Assembly (NCBI RefSeq): GCF_016702655.1
Contig: NZ_JADJDO010000002.1
Location: forward strand, 310,001-374,000
DNA: 64,000 nt
Direction: 5' to 3'
DNA from: Ideonella sp.
GTDB taxonomy: Bacteria; Pseudomonadota; Gammaproteobacteria; Burkholderiales; Burkholderiaceae_C
The notes under the pieces were generated by a model that did not search any database, had not been told where the DNA came from, and saw only the letters and a program-made list of their open reading frames with translations. This document shows, one piece after another, positions 7,925 through 16,798 of the stretch; the first letter of the stretch is position 1, and the number at the start of each line of letters is the position of its first letter. The position numbers and the translations under genes are program-made.

Positions 7925-9838
7925 TCAGGCGCTCGCGCCGCGCCCCGCCGAAGGCACGAACGCGTCCGAGAAGCACACGTCCTCCGACAACCCCTGCGCG
8001 ATGAATGCGGGCACGGCGGCCTCGACCATCTTGACCGAGCCGCAGACGTAGACCTCGTGGCCCGAGAGGTCGGGGAAGTCGGACAACATCGCCTCGTGCA
8101 CGAGGCCGGTGCGGCCGCTCCAGGCGTCTTCTGCCGTCGCGTGCGAGAGTACCGGCACGACGTGGAAGTTGGCGTGCTCGCGCTGCCATTGCTCGGCGAG
8201 TTCGAGCAGGTACAGGTCGGCGCGCCGGCGCACTCCCCAGTAGAGCCACATCTGCCGCTTGACGCCGCGCCGGAAGGCTTCCTCGAGGATGCTCTTGACC
8301 GGCGCGAAGCCGGTCGCGCCGGCAACGAAGAGGATCGGCCGCTCGCTGTCGCGCAGCCAGAAGTCACCCAGCGGCCCTTCGAAGGCAAGCGTGTCGCCGA
8401 CTTTCATCTGCTCGAAGACGTGGGTCGTGAAGCGCCCGCCCGGAATCAGCCGCACATGCAGCTCGATCTCGCGCTGCCCCGGTTGGGGAGCGTTGGCGAA
8501 CGAGAATGCGCGCCGCTGGCCGTCGTCGAGGATGATGTTGATGTACTGGCCGGCGCGGTAGACGATGTGTTCGCCGGAGGGTAACGTGAGCACGAGGCGG
8601 ATCATCTCCGGCGCCAGGCGCTCGATCCGGTCGACGCGCGCGCTGCGCTGCTTGAGCTGCGGCGCAGCCGCGGTGAGCTCGACCTCGATCGCCAGGTCCG
8701 ACAGCGGCGTCGCGCAGCACATCAGCGCATGGCCCTGGGCGCGCAGCGTATCGGGCAGGGCGCTGCGCTGGTACACACCGTGGTCGACCTGGCCCTGCAG
8801 CACCGTGCACTCGCACAGGCCGCAGCCGCCGTTGCGGCATTCGTAGGCCAGCGCCAGCCCCTCGCGCAGCCCGGCTTCGAGAATCGTCTCGCCGCTGCGC
8901 ACGGCGAGCGGCAGCACGGCGCCGCCGCTGGTGTGCACCTCGACCGCGAACTCGCCGGTCCGGCCGCGCCGCGGCGGCAGCCAGGGCAGCGCCGCGAGCA
9001 GCAGTGTCGCCCCGACGACCAGCGCCCACACCTGCCACAGCGGCCAGGCCGTCATCAAGGGCAGCAGCGGCAGGTAGAACCAGTCGAAGGCGAGCGTCGC
9101 GACGGCCTGGCCCATGTCGGCCGGGCCGCCCTGGCTCAGTGCAGGCACGGCCAACGAGAGCACGAGCAGCGTTGCCACGAGGCTTGCGGCGATGATCCGT
9201 GGCGGCTGCGTGCGCGCCTTCGGAACGCGCTGCACGTGGACCCACATCACGAGCAGCACGACGAGCGGGATGCCGATGTGCATGAACGCGAGCAGCGAGA
9301 AGAAGCGGTCGTTCACGCTCGTCGCGTAGATGAAGTTGCGCATCAGCGTGCCGCCGAACATCGGCAACCAGTCCAGCCACTCGAAGCTCGCGGTGATGAC
9401 GTACTGGCCCATCTTGTCCCAGGGCAGCATGTAGCCGTTGATGCCCGACGCGTAGACGAGCCAGATCAGCAGCACGCCGGTGATCCACGAGAACCAGCGA
9501 AACCCGCGCAGGTGGTCGAAGGCGTAGTGGCGCACCATGTGCAGCAGCATCGTCAACGCGAACGCGTCCGACGCGTAGCGGTGCACGCTGCGCAGGATGC
9601 CGCCCGCCCACCACTGGCCGTGCGTCAGCGCCTCGACCGAGGCGTAGGCGTCGCCGACGCCGGTCTCGAAGAAGGCGTACAGGTACAGCCCGCTCACGGC
9701 GACGATCCAGAACAGGAAGAAGCTGATCGACCCCAGGTGGTAGAGCGGGTTCAGCCGGTCGCCGAAGGCGGCATTGAAGACCGCCTCGACGCGCATGAAC
9801 AGCCATTGCAGGCCGCGCTGCAAGCCCTTGACGATCAT
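7925..9838 (-). CDS. Cytochrome b / 2Fe-2S ferredoxin / FAD-NAD(P) reductase fusion
   Basis: 637 residues. Residues 1-285 are a cytochrome b6-type membrane domain with two His pairs spaced by 13 residues (His86/His100 and His187/His201), which should hold two b hemes. Residues ~295-385 are a plant-type 2Fe-2S ferredoxin (C334-x4-C339-x2-C342, then C374/C375). Residues ~400-637 are a ferredoxin-NADP reductase-like module with RAFSFAN (FAD) and GATGFAPVKS (NAD(P)). The layout suggests electron flow between NAD(P)H and membrane hemes or quinone. Its ATG overlaps the stop of the upstream heme-copper gene by 4 bp, and it is the last gene of the operon. The whole chain in one polypeptide is unusual; partner and direction of flow are inference. 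Confidence 0.85.
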   Translation of the reverse strand: MIVKGLQRGLQWLFMRVEAVFNAAFGDRLNPLYHLGSISFFLFWIVAVSGLYLYAFFETGVGDAYASVEALTHGQWWAGGILRSVHRYASDAFALTMLLHMVRHYAFDHLRGFRWFSWITGVLLIWLVYASGINGYMLPWDKMGQYVITASFEWLDWLPMFGGTLMRNFIYATSVNDRFFSLLAFMHIGIPLVVLLVMWVHVQRVPKARTQPPRIIAASLVATLLVLSLAVPALSQGGPADMGQAVATLAFDWFYLPLLPLMTAWPLWQVWALVVGATLLLAALPWLPPRRGRTGEFAVEVHTSGGAVLPLAVRSGETILEAGLREGLALAYECRNGGCGLCECTVLQGQVDHGVYQRSALPDTLRAQGHALMCCATPLSDLAIEVELTAAAPQLKQRSARVDRIERLAPEMIRLVLTLPSGEHIVYRAGQYINIILDDGQRRAFSFANAPQPGQREIELHVRLIPGGRFTTHVFEQMKVGDTLAFEGPLGDFWLRDSERPILFVAGATGFAPVKSILEEAFRRGVKRQMWLYWGVRRRADLYLLELAEQWQREHANFHVVPVLSHATAEDAWSGRTGLVHEAMLSDFPDLSGHEVYVCGSVKMVEAAVPAFIAQGLSEDVCFSDAFVPSAGRGASA

Positions 9839-11241
9839 GCCCGCACCGGCTGCCGCAGCGCCTTGACCACGATCACGACGAACAGCAGCCCACCCGCGAT
9901 CGCGATCAGGCCACCGAGGCCCATCAGCCCCATGCCGGCGATCTCGCCGCTGCTGCGCAACACCTGCTCGGCACCAGCCACCTTGCGCTGCACGCCGTAG
10001 CCGCCCGACCAGACGAGGCCGACGATGTGCAGCAGCTGTCCGCCACCGTAGAGCCAGGGTTGCAGCGTCGCCAGGCGCGACGGCGGCTCGGCGTAGCCCA
10101 GGCGCGGCAACAGGTGGTAGACGAGCCCCATCAGCGCCAGCGTCACGCCGACGATGCAGCCGTGGTAGTGCGCCGGGATGCGCACGTTGCTGCCGGCAAT
10201 GAAGACGCCGATCATCCCGCCCGCGCCGAAGAGCAGGATCGAGGCGACCAGCGCGGCGCGCAGCGGCCTCGCGGCCGCATCCGGCGCCGGCGCCGAGCTC
10301 AGCGCCAGCGCCACGGCCAGGCCGATCGGCACGATGGCCGGGCCGCCGCCGAAGCGCATCGCCCAGGTCAGCAGGTTGCGATGCTCGACCGAGGCGATGT
10401 CGTGCGCCAGGTAGGCGTAGGGCGTGACGAACACCGCCGCCAGTGCGAGCACGAACATCAGCAGCGCGATGCGCGGCGACAGGCGCACCGGCGCGCCGCT
10501 CGCGCTCGCCAGCCAGAGCCAGGCGACGAGCATCAGCAGCGTCCAGGTGAACTGCAGTGCATGGCCGCCGCCCCAGAACGCGATCTCGTAGTAGGCCTTA
10601 CCTTCGAGCGTGGTGGGCAGCGCCGCGAACGACCATGCGAACGCGAGCAGCGCCACTGCCGTCGCGACCACGCTCGCATTGAGGCCGAAGCGCAGCGCAC
10701 CGGCGCCATCGAAGGCGATGCCCACGCGCGGTGCGAGCCACAGGCTGCGCAGCACGAGCAGCGCCGCGCCGACACCGAAGACGGCCAGGCCGCTCAGGAA
10801 CACCGGCCCGGCGAGCACCGGGATGTAGTTGGCCATGACGGGCGCCTCGCCGCTGCCGGCAAAGGGCGCGAGCGTCATCAGCAGCGCGCCGGCGCCTGCC
10901 AGCCCCAGTGCGGCGCGGCCGGCGCCGAGGGCACGCGGTGCGCTGTCCAGGCTCCACAGCAGTCCGCCGATGGCGACGAACCAGACCAGCACCGACAAGT
11001 CGACGTGGACGACGAGCGCAACGCGGAAGAAATCTGCCACCGGCAGCCACTGGTTCAGGCCCGGCGTGCGCGAGAGCACGAGCAGGACCGAGAACAGCCC
11101 CGAGCCGACCAGCGCGAGCAGCGACAGCCACAGCCAGCCGCGCGCGAGCGAGCGCCTGGCGTCGCTTGGAACGGCAAGCGTGTAGTCGGTGACGTCGGGC
11201 GCGCTGCGCAGCGCCCGCACCGAGACAGGCAGGGAAGTCAT
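9835..11241 (-). CDS. Divergent heme-copper oxidase superfamily subunit I
   Basis: 468 residues with about 12 hydrophobic segments. Start ATG at 11241 overlaps the upstream stop (ATGA). Candidate ligands are His79 (VVHVDLSVLVWF, helix II), His227 (FWGGGHALQF, helix VI CuB-type His) and His358/His360 (PAHYHG, helix X). The position four residues after His227 is Phe, not the cross-linked Tyr of O2 reductases. The helix VII HH pair is replaced by SVEHRN with a single His287. It matches neither cNOR/qNOR (HLWVE) nor cbb3 motifs. It may be a NO reductase-like catalytic subunit or a structural relative that has lost copper. It is the second subunit I of the operon; the other is at 15091-16788. Confidence 0.75.
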   Translation of the reverse strand: MTSLPVSVRALRSAPDVTDYTLAVPSDARRSLARGWLWLSLLALVGSGLFSVLLVLSRTPGLNQWLPVADFFRVALVVHVDLSVLVWFVAIGGLLWSLDSAPRALGAGRAALGLAGAGALLMTLAPFAGSGEAPVMANYIPVLAGPVFLSGLAVFGVGAALLVLRSLWLAPRVGIAFDGAGALRFGLNASVVATAVALLAFAWSFAALPTTLEGKAYYEIAFWGGGHALQFTWTLLMLVAWLWLASASGAPVRLSPRIALLMFVLALAAVFVTPYAYLAHDIASVEHRNLLTWAMRFGGGPAIVPIGLAVALALSSAPAPDAAARPLRAALVASILLFGAGGMIGVFIAGSNVRIPAHYHGCIVGVTLALMGLVYHLLPRLGYAEPPSRLATLQPWLYGGGQLLHIVGLVWSGGYGVQRKVAGAEQVLRSSGEIAGMGLMGLGGLIAIAGGLLFVVIVVKALRQPVRA

Positions 11242-11759
11242 TGCAAGGTGATGCCGCCCTTCTCGGCGTCGAAGTCGATGACGAGGATCTGTGCCGGCGC
11301 GAGCGTGACCTGCTGCTCGCGCTGGTAGTCGAAGCCGCTCGCACCGGCGCTGTCCTTCAGGCGCACCGCGACGTGGTGCGTCCCGGCACCGATCACGAGC
11401 CGCTCGTAGACCGACGAGGCGCCGTCGCGCGACAGCCCCGACGCCTTCGCGACATGGCGCATCGCAGGCTTGCCGTCGATGTCGACTTCGACGCGCACCG
11501 GCGCGCGTTCGCGATCGCACTTGGTGGGTGCGCGCATGTTGCGCGGCAGCTTGGCGAGTTCCTCGGCGCTCAGCTGGCGGCACTCGGCGACATGCTTCGC
11601 GCTGTGCGTGAAGCTGAGCTTGATCAGCGCTTCGTCCGCCGCGAGATGGTGGTACGGCGGCCAGCGCGAGAACACGCCGATCACGAGCGCGAACACGCCG
11701 TACAGCAGCACCTGTCCCGCGATGGCCAACGGCGTGGCGCGCGTGGCGACCCTATTCAT
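11238..11759 (-). CDS. Unknown single-pass membrane protein of the respiratory operon
   Basis: 173 residues from the ATG at 11759; another ATG lies at 11768. One N-terminal transmembrane segment (residues ~12-30) is followed by a soluble domain of about 140 residues. The soluble part holds a pair of Cys (AECRQLS and APTKCDRER) and ends in a beta-rich region (THHVAVRLKDS, ILVIDFDAEKGG). No known family is recognised. It overlaps both neighbours (8 bp upstream, 4 bp downstream), so it is strongly coupled to the cytochrome b and heme-copper genes. An accessory subunit or assembly factor is the likeliest role. Confidence 0.7.
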   Translation of the reverse strand: MNRVATRATPLAIAGQVLLYGVFALVIGVFSRWPPYHHLAADEALIKLSFTHSAKHVAECRQLSAEELAKLPRNMRAPTKCDRERAPVRVEVDIDGKPAMRHVAKASGLSRDGASSVYERLVIGAGTHHVAVRLKDSAGASGFDYQREQQVTLAPAQILVIDFDAEKGGITLQ

Positions 11760-13302
11760 GGATGGCATTCTCCTCTGCCGGCGCGGGCAAGGCAGCGACG
11801 CGGTCTTGCAGCGCGCTCAACGCGCTGCGCAGCCGGGGCTCGTCGCCCGCATCGGCCCAGGCCAGTGCGATACGCTCGCGCGGCACCGAAGCGCGCAGGC
11901 GCGGCTCGCGCGTGGCGCCGAGCCGCTCCTCGGTCCAGCGCGCGCCGAGACGGTACTCGCAACTGCGGCAGCCGGACACGAGTACGCCCGCTGCGCCGCC
12001 GCGCAGCGCGTACTCGATGAACGACGGCGGGAGCTGGCCGATGCAGATCAGGCTGATCGTCGTCACGCTGCTGCCGCCAAGCGCGCCGACCTGCGCGCCG
12101 CGATCGCAGCCGAACACGACGATGGGCCGCTCGTGCGCCACGGCTTCGAGCTGGTGCTGGAGTTGTCGGCGCAACGCGTCGAGCGGCTGCTGCGGCATGT
12201 CGATGCCGGTCACGAGCTCGGCGACGCTGCGAAACGGCGTCGCCGACGGGCACGAGCCGACGCAGATGCCGCAGCTCGCGCACAGGTCGGCCTGCACGAC
12301 GGCCAACTGGCGCCCGATGCGCGCGTTCGGGTGCGGCACCATCGAGATCGCGGCATAGGGGCAGTCGTCGAAGCAGCGCCGGCAGCCGTTGCAGTTGGCC
12401 GGATCGACGACCGCGACTGCCGGCCGCGCTGGCTGCGGCAGGTAGGGCAGCGCGAACAGCAACGCCAGCGCAGCGCCGGAGGCGAGCCAGACCGTGATCG
12501 GCGAACTGGCGTACATCAAGGGGTGCACGAAGAGCAACCACCAGTCGAGGTCCACGCTCACGGGCGCCTGCGCCAGGTCGGCCGGACCCTGGCTCACGAC
12601 CGGCAGCGCGATCGAAAGCGCGATCAGCGTCGCCGTCATCGCGAGTGCCAGCGGCCGCGGCGGGAACACCGCGGCGCGCGCGATGCGCTGCACATGGAAC
12701 CAGAGCCCGAACACGAGCAGCAGCGGCACGCCGAGGTGGACGAAGACGAAGAGCGAGAACAGCCGGTCGCTGACCGCGGCGACGTCGATGAAATTGCGTG
12801 TCAGCGGCGAGCCGAACAGCGGCAGCGCGTCCAGCCATTCGGCGGTCGCGATCGCCGAGAACTGGCCGAGCCGGTCCCAGTTGAGCCAGAAGCCGCCGAT
12901 CGCGCACGCGAACACGAACAGCAGCAGCGGCACCCCGGTCAGCCACGAGAAGCGGCGAAAGCCCCGGTAGCGGCCGAGCAGCCACTCGCGCGCCAGGTGG
13001 GCGAGCGTGAAGACGACGAACGCGTCGGCCGCGTAGCGGTGCAGGCTGCGCAGCCAGCCGCCCAGGTACCAGGGCAGGCGCGACATGTCGGCGATGGATC
13101 GATACGCGCCGGTGGCCGAGGTGTCGAGCACAGCGTAGAGGATGATGCCCGAGATCGCGAGCAGCCAGAAGCACAGGAAGCCGAGCGCACCCAGGTGGCG
13201 CAGCGGGTTGTGCACCGTGCCGCCCGCGGCCTTGTCGAGGCCGCGCTCGGCGCGCAGCCACAGCGCCGGCAGCCGGCCCGGCAAGGCAGCCGTTGCCGTC
13301 AT
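11752..13302 (-). CDS. Cytochrome b / 2x[4Fe-4S] ferredoxin / MvhD-like fusion
   Basis: 516 residues; ATG at 13302 overlaps the SCO1 stop by 4 bp. Residues 1-290 form a b6-type cytochrome with His88/His102 and His189/His203. Two [4Fe-4S] motifs follow (C304, C307, C310, C314 and C341, C344, C347, C351, each ending in CP). The C-terminal ~115 residues look like the MvhD/FrhD hydrogenase delta domain (VVFGCDRGA, LICIGQLPP, GVLVSGCRSCEYRLG). MvhD passes electrons to heterodisulfide reductase in methanogens and related systems. Here it is tied to a membrane cytochrome in a denitrification locus. A quinone- or ferredoxin-linked electron input to the NO reductase is a possible role (inference). Confidence 0.85.
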   Translation of the reverse strand: MTATAALPGRLPALWLRAERGLDKAAGGTVHNPLRHLGALGFLCFWLLAISGIILYAVLDTSATGAYRSIADMSRLPWYLGGWLRSLHRYAADAFVVFTLAHLAREWLLGRYRGFRRFSWLTGVPLLLFVFACAIGGFWLNWDRLGQFSAIATAEWLDALPLFGSPLTRNFIDVAAVSDRLFSLFVFVHLGVPLLLVFGLWFHVQRIARAAVFPPRPLALAMTATLIALSIALPVVSQGPADLAQAPVSVDLDWWLLFVHPLMYASSPITVWLASGAALALLFALPYLPQPARPAVAVVDPANCNGCRRCFDDCPYAAISMVPHPNARIGRQLAVVQADLCASCGICVGSCPSATPFRSVAELVTGIDMPQQPLDALRRQLQHQLEAVAHERPIVVFGCDRGAQVGALGGSSVTTISLICIGQLPPSFIEYALRGGAAGVLVSGCRSCEYRLGARWTEERLGATREPRLRASVPRERIALAWADAGDEPRLRSALSALQDRVAALPAPAEENAIHE

Positions 13303-14147
13303 CGCTGCGCTCTGCGCAGCCGCCGCCGCTCGCGCCACTCGAGGGCGAAGAACCACAGCATCGCGATCGCGAACGTGACGCCGCCGGCGATCTCGAACGC
13401 GAGCGCGTAGCTCACGCGGTAGCTGCCCGTGATGGGGTCGTAGACCGAGCACAGCACGCGCACGCGCTCGACGATCTCGGCCAGCGTCAGCTGCGGCGGC
13501 AGCGGCTGGTCGGCGAGCAGGCGGCGCAGCGGCTCGCCGAGCCGATCGGCGCTGAAATCGTCGCCGTAGACCTGGGCCACGAGGCGTCCGTTCGCATCCA
13601 CGATGCCGACCTGCAGCAGGTGGTCGAAGCCGGCCTGCGTCGGTGCGTAGACGAAGCCGAACTCGCGCGTCAGCAGGTCCACCGTCGCCGCGTGCGGGCT
13701 CAGGAAGTCCCAGTTCGGCGCCGAGATCCGGTGCTGCAGCGCGAAGGCCTTCATCGACTGCGGCGAGTCGGCGGGCTGGTTGAAGCCGATGCTGACGACA
13801 TTGAACTGGTTCGTGTCGAAGCCACCGCGCATCGCCTGCAGTGCTTCGGCGAGCGCGCGCGTGCTCGTCGGGCAGACCTGGAAGCAGCCGGTGTAGATGA
13901 AGTTCACGAGCAGCGGCTTGCCGCGATAGTCGGCAAGGCGCACCGGCCGGCCCTCGCGGTCGAGCAGCGTGAAATCGGAGATCTGCCTTCCGACGGCGGC
14001 CTGGCTTGCGCGCAGCGCGGCCGTGGCGTCGAGCGCGGGCAGCGGCGCGGGCGGCTCGTCATCGGCCCGCGCGAGCGTCGCAATCGATAACGCCGACGCC
14101 GCCAGCAGGGCCAGCAGCGTCGTCCTGCACGACCCGGCGCCAGCCAT
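13299..14147 (-). CDS. SCO1/SenC/PrrC copper chaperone
   Basis: 282 residues: signal peptide (to LARADD), thioredoxin-fold domain with the copper motif TGCFQVCP (C88, C92) and distal His176 (GFDHLLQV), then an extra C-terminal membrane helix near residues 240-270, longer than the minimal family. SCO proteins deliver copper to the CuA site of subunit II, consistent with the CuA gene at 16799-17338. Encoded 7 bp downstream of ctaB and overlapping the next gene by 4 bp. Confidence 0.92.
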   Translation of the reverse strand: MAGAGSCRTTLLALLAASALSIATLARADDEPPAPLPALDATAALRASQAAVGRQISDFTLLDREGRPVRLADYRGKPLLVNFIYTGCFQVCPTSTRALAEALQAMRGGFDTNQFNVVSIGFNQPADSPQSMKAFALQHRISAPNWDFLSPHAATVDLLTREFGFVYAPTQAGFDHLLQVGIVDANGRLVAQVYGDDFSADRLGEPLRRLLADQPLPPQLTLAEIVERVRVLCSVYDPITGSYRVSYALAFEIAGGVTFAIAMLWFFALEWRERRRLRRAQR

Positions 14148-14154
14148 GGTCGCG

Positions 14155-15033
14155 CTACCTGAGGAGCGGATCGACGCTCGCCGCGACGAGCACCAGGCTC
14201 AACTGCAACAGCGAAGCGAAGAACGAGCCCATGGCCGTCTTGCGGCTGGGCGCGCGCGCAAGCAACCACGACTTGCGCAGGAAGACGGCACCGCCCGCAG
14301 CGGCACCCGCCAGATAGATCGGGCCGGCGCCGTAGAACACCGGCAGCAACGACGCCGCGACGAGCGCGACCGTGCTCCAGAATACTGCCCACGCGGCGCG
14401 TTCGCTGCCGACGACGACCGGCAGCATGGGCACGCCGGCCGCTGCGTAGTCGGCCCGGTTGGCGATGGCGAGGCTCCAGAAGTGCGGCGGCGTCCACAGG
14501 AAGAGCACGAGCGCCAGCAGGAGCGGCAATGCGCCCAGCGCCGGATCGACGGCTGCCGCGCCGGCGAGCACGGCAAAGCTGCCGGCGAGGCCTCCGACGA
14601 CGATATTGAGCCAGGTCCGGCGCTTGAGCCACACCGTGTAGACCACGGCATAGGTGAAGGCACCGAGGAAGGTGTAGAGCGCAGCCCACGCGTTGAGCGC
14701 CCACCAAGCCGCGCCGACCGCCAAGCCGAGCAGGGCCGCGATCAGCACCAGCCACGCCGGCGTATGCGGCAGCGCGCCGGTGACGAAGGCCCGGCCGCGC
14801 GTGCGCGCCATCAGGCGGTCGCTCTCGGCCTCGACATACTGGTTGAACGCGCCTGCGCTCGCCGACGACACGAACACCGCGAGCGCGAGAACGATCACCT
14901 GCGCCGGACCGGGGCCGGGCCCGGGCGTAAACGCATAGCCGACCAGCGCGGTGAGCATGATCATCAGCCCGATGCGCAGCTTGAACACGCCCAGCACGTC
15001 GCGCGCCAGGCGCGACGGCGTGCGGGCGTGCAA
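14155..15033 (-). CDS. ctaB: Protoheme IX farnesyltransferase (heme O synthase)
   Basis: 292 residues, UbiA-superfamily membrane prenyltransferase. Motifs NQYVEAESDRLMARTRGR (first Asp-rich loop) and LWTPPHFWSLA are typical of CtaB/CyoE. It converts heme B to heme O in the membrane. The start shown is TTG at 15033; no in-frame ATG precedes it. It lies 57 bp after the subunit I stop, so the oxidoreductase of this operon probably carries heme O or a heme A derivative, supported by the divergent CtaA-like gene. Confidence 0.92.
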   Translation of the reverse strand: MHARTPSRLARDVLGVFKLRIGLMIMLTALVGYAFTPGPGPGPAQVIVLALAVFVSSASAGAFNQYVEAESDRLMARTRGRAFVTGALPHTPAWLVLIAALLGLAVGAAWWALNAWAALYTFLGAFTYAVVYTVWLKRRTWLNIVVGGLAGSFAVLAGAAAVDPALGALPLLLALVLFLWTPPHFWSLAIANRADYAAAGVPMLPVVVGSERAAWAVFWSTVALVAASLLPVFYGAGPIYLAGAAAGGAVFLRKSWLLARAPSRKTAMGSFFASLLQLSLVLVAASVDPLLR

Positions 15034-15090
15034 GCAGTCATCACCGTCAGGCGACGGTCTCGGGACGCGCCATGCTCCCGTAGGCCCGCG

Positions 15091-16788
15091 TCAGGACAGA
15101 CCCCAGACCTGCGACAGGTACTTCCAGTTGATGAAGTAGTAGAGCACGAACGCGGCCAGGAAGACCATCGCGAGGACGAAGGTGCCCGGTGCCGTGAAGC
15201 CTGCCGAGCCGTAGCTCTGCACTGCGGCGCCGGCTGGCGTGGGCGGGATCGGCGTGAAGCGCGGGCTGACCGCGCCCGTGTCGAGCTTGCGGCCCCACAG
15301 CAGCGAGCCGACCGTGATGTAGATGTAGATCCCGCCGCCGACGATGGCCGCGATGCCGGCGATGCCGACCAGGCCCATCATCAGGTAGGCCGCGCCCGGC
15401 CATTCATAGCCGAGGGCCGCGCCGCTGAGCGCCATGTCCCAGTGGCGGCGCGACACGCCGAGCGTTCCGGCGCCCATCATCACGAGGCAGAAGAAGTACA
15501 TCGACAGGCCGAACAGGTAGGGCTGGTACTTGGCGAGGCCCGGATTGATCATCTCGCGCCGGAACAGCACCGGAATCAGGAAGTAGGTCAGCGCCATGAA
15601 CGACAGCGTCGTGCCGACGACGACCGTGGCGTGGAAGTGCCCCGGCACGTAGATCGTATTGTGGATGATCATGTTGAGCTGCTCGGTGCCCATCATCACG
15701 CCCGAGATGCCGCCCAGGAAGCCGAAGCCGAACAGCGCGATGATCACGCCCGAGAACACCGGGTTGCCCCACGGCGCCTTGCGCAGCCACTCGAACAGGC
15801 CCTTGGTGAGGCCCTTCTGGCGTTGCGCGACCTCGATCGCACCCGGCACGGTCAGGCCGTGGATCATCGACGCGAGCACCGCGAAGTACATGAAGTAGCT
15901 CGTGTTGACGACCTTCCACTCCGAGCTCAGGCCCGGGTCGGCGAGCAGGTGGTGGGCGCTCGCGAGCTGCAGGAACAGGATGTAGAGCAGGAAGGCGCCG
16001 CGGCTGACGCGCTCGCTCATCGGTTTGGCGCCGAAGGCGATCGCCGCGACCGCATACCAGATCGAGATGTGCGCCGCGACGTTGATCTGCTGCGACGAGT
16101 GGCCGAAGGCCCACCAGATGGTGCGGTAGACGAGCGGGTCAACCTCCTTGACGAGGCCGATCGACATCAGGAATGTGGGAATCAGGATGATCGCGCCCGA
16201 GACGATCGTGAACACCGCGATGATCGCCGCCGTGATCGCGCCGAAGGTCACGAGCGGCACCGAGCCCTGATAGGTCTTGTCGCGCTTGGCGACGACGAGC
16301 GTGCCGAAGAAGACGAAGCAGGCGATGAGCGCGCCGACGGCGAACAGGATCAAGCCGAGGTAGAAGCTCGGCTCGGCCATCATCGGCACGTAGCTCGTCA
16401 TCATCACGCTCGAGCTGCCCTGGAACACGGCGACGTTGTTCACGACCGCGCCGATCAGCATCAGCGCGAAGGCGAGCCAGGCCATGTTGGGTGTCGCGAT
16501 CCGGCAGCGCAGCAGCGTCGACGAACAGAAGTACAGCACCGCGACCTCGAAGAAGATGATCCAGAAGATCAGCATGTCGATGCCGTGCGCCGTCAGCACC
16601 ATGTAGAAGGTGTCGGCGGCCAGCCAGTGGACGGCGGGCCAGCGCGTCAGCACGACGCCGACGGCCAGGATGCCGCCGATGAGCAGGAACACCACCGCCA
16701 CGAAGGCGTTGGCGATCATCAGCTTCTCGGCGTTGTTCTCGAATTGGAGCCCGGTGCGCGGGCAGGTACGATAGGTCACGCTGGACAT
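15091..16788 (-). CDS. Heme-copper superfamily subunit I, eNOR-like NO reductase candidate
   Basis: 565 residues, about 14 helices. Ligands: low-spin heme His68 (LTAHGIDM) and His386, high-spin heme His384 (PGHFHATV), CuB His230 with His279/His280 (SAHHLL). In O2 reductases helix VI reads HPEVY with a His-Tyr cross-link. Here it reads HSSQQ, so the Tyr position is Gln234. Loss of that Tyr, with CuB ligands kept, is a feature of NO reductase families derived from oxygen reductases such as eNOR. A normal A-type oxidase is therefore unlikely. Co-transcription with a CuA subunit, ctaB and SCO1 next to nirS supports NO reduction to N2O. GAGGAG ribosome binding site; start at 16788. Confidence 0.85.
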   Translation of the reverse strand: MSSVTYRTCPRTGLQFENNAEKLMIANAFVAVVFLLIGGILAVGVVLTRWPAVHWLAADTFYMVLTAHGIDMLIFWIIFFEVAVLYFCSSTLLRCRIATPNMAWLAFALMLIGAVVNNVAVFQGSSSVMMTSYVPMMAEPSFYLGLILFAVGALIACFVFFGTLVVAKRDKTYQGSVPLVTFGAITAAIIAVFTIVSGAIILIPTFLMSIGLVKEVDPLVYRTIWWAFGHSSQQINVAAHISIWYAVAAIAFGAKPMSERVSRGAFLLYILFLQLASAHHLLADPGLSSEWKVVNTSYFMYFAVLASMIHGLTVPGAIEVAQRQKGLTKGLFEWLRKAPWGNPVFSGVIIALFGFGFLGGISGVMMGTEQLNMIIHNTIYVPGHFHATVVVGTTLSFMALTYFLIPVLFRREMINPGLAKYQPYLFGLSMYFFCLVMMGAGTLGVSRRHWDMALSGAALGYEWPGAAYLMMGLVGIAGIAAIVGGGIYIYITVGSLLWGRKLDTGAVSPRFTPIPPTPAGAAVQSYGSAGFTAPGTFVLAMVFLAAFVLYYFINWKYLSQVWGLS

Positions 16789-16798
16789 TGCGGGCTCC

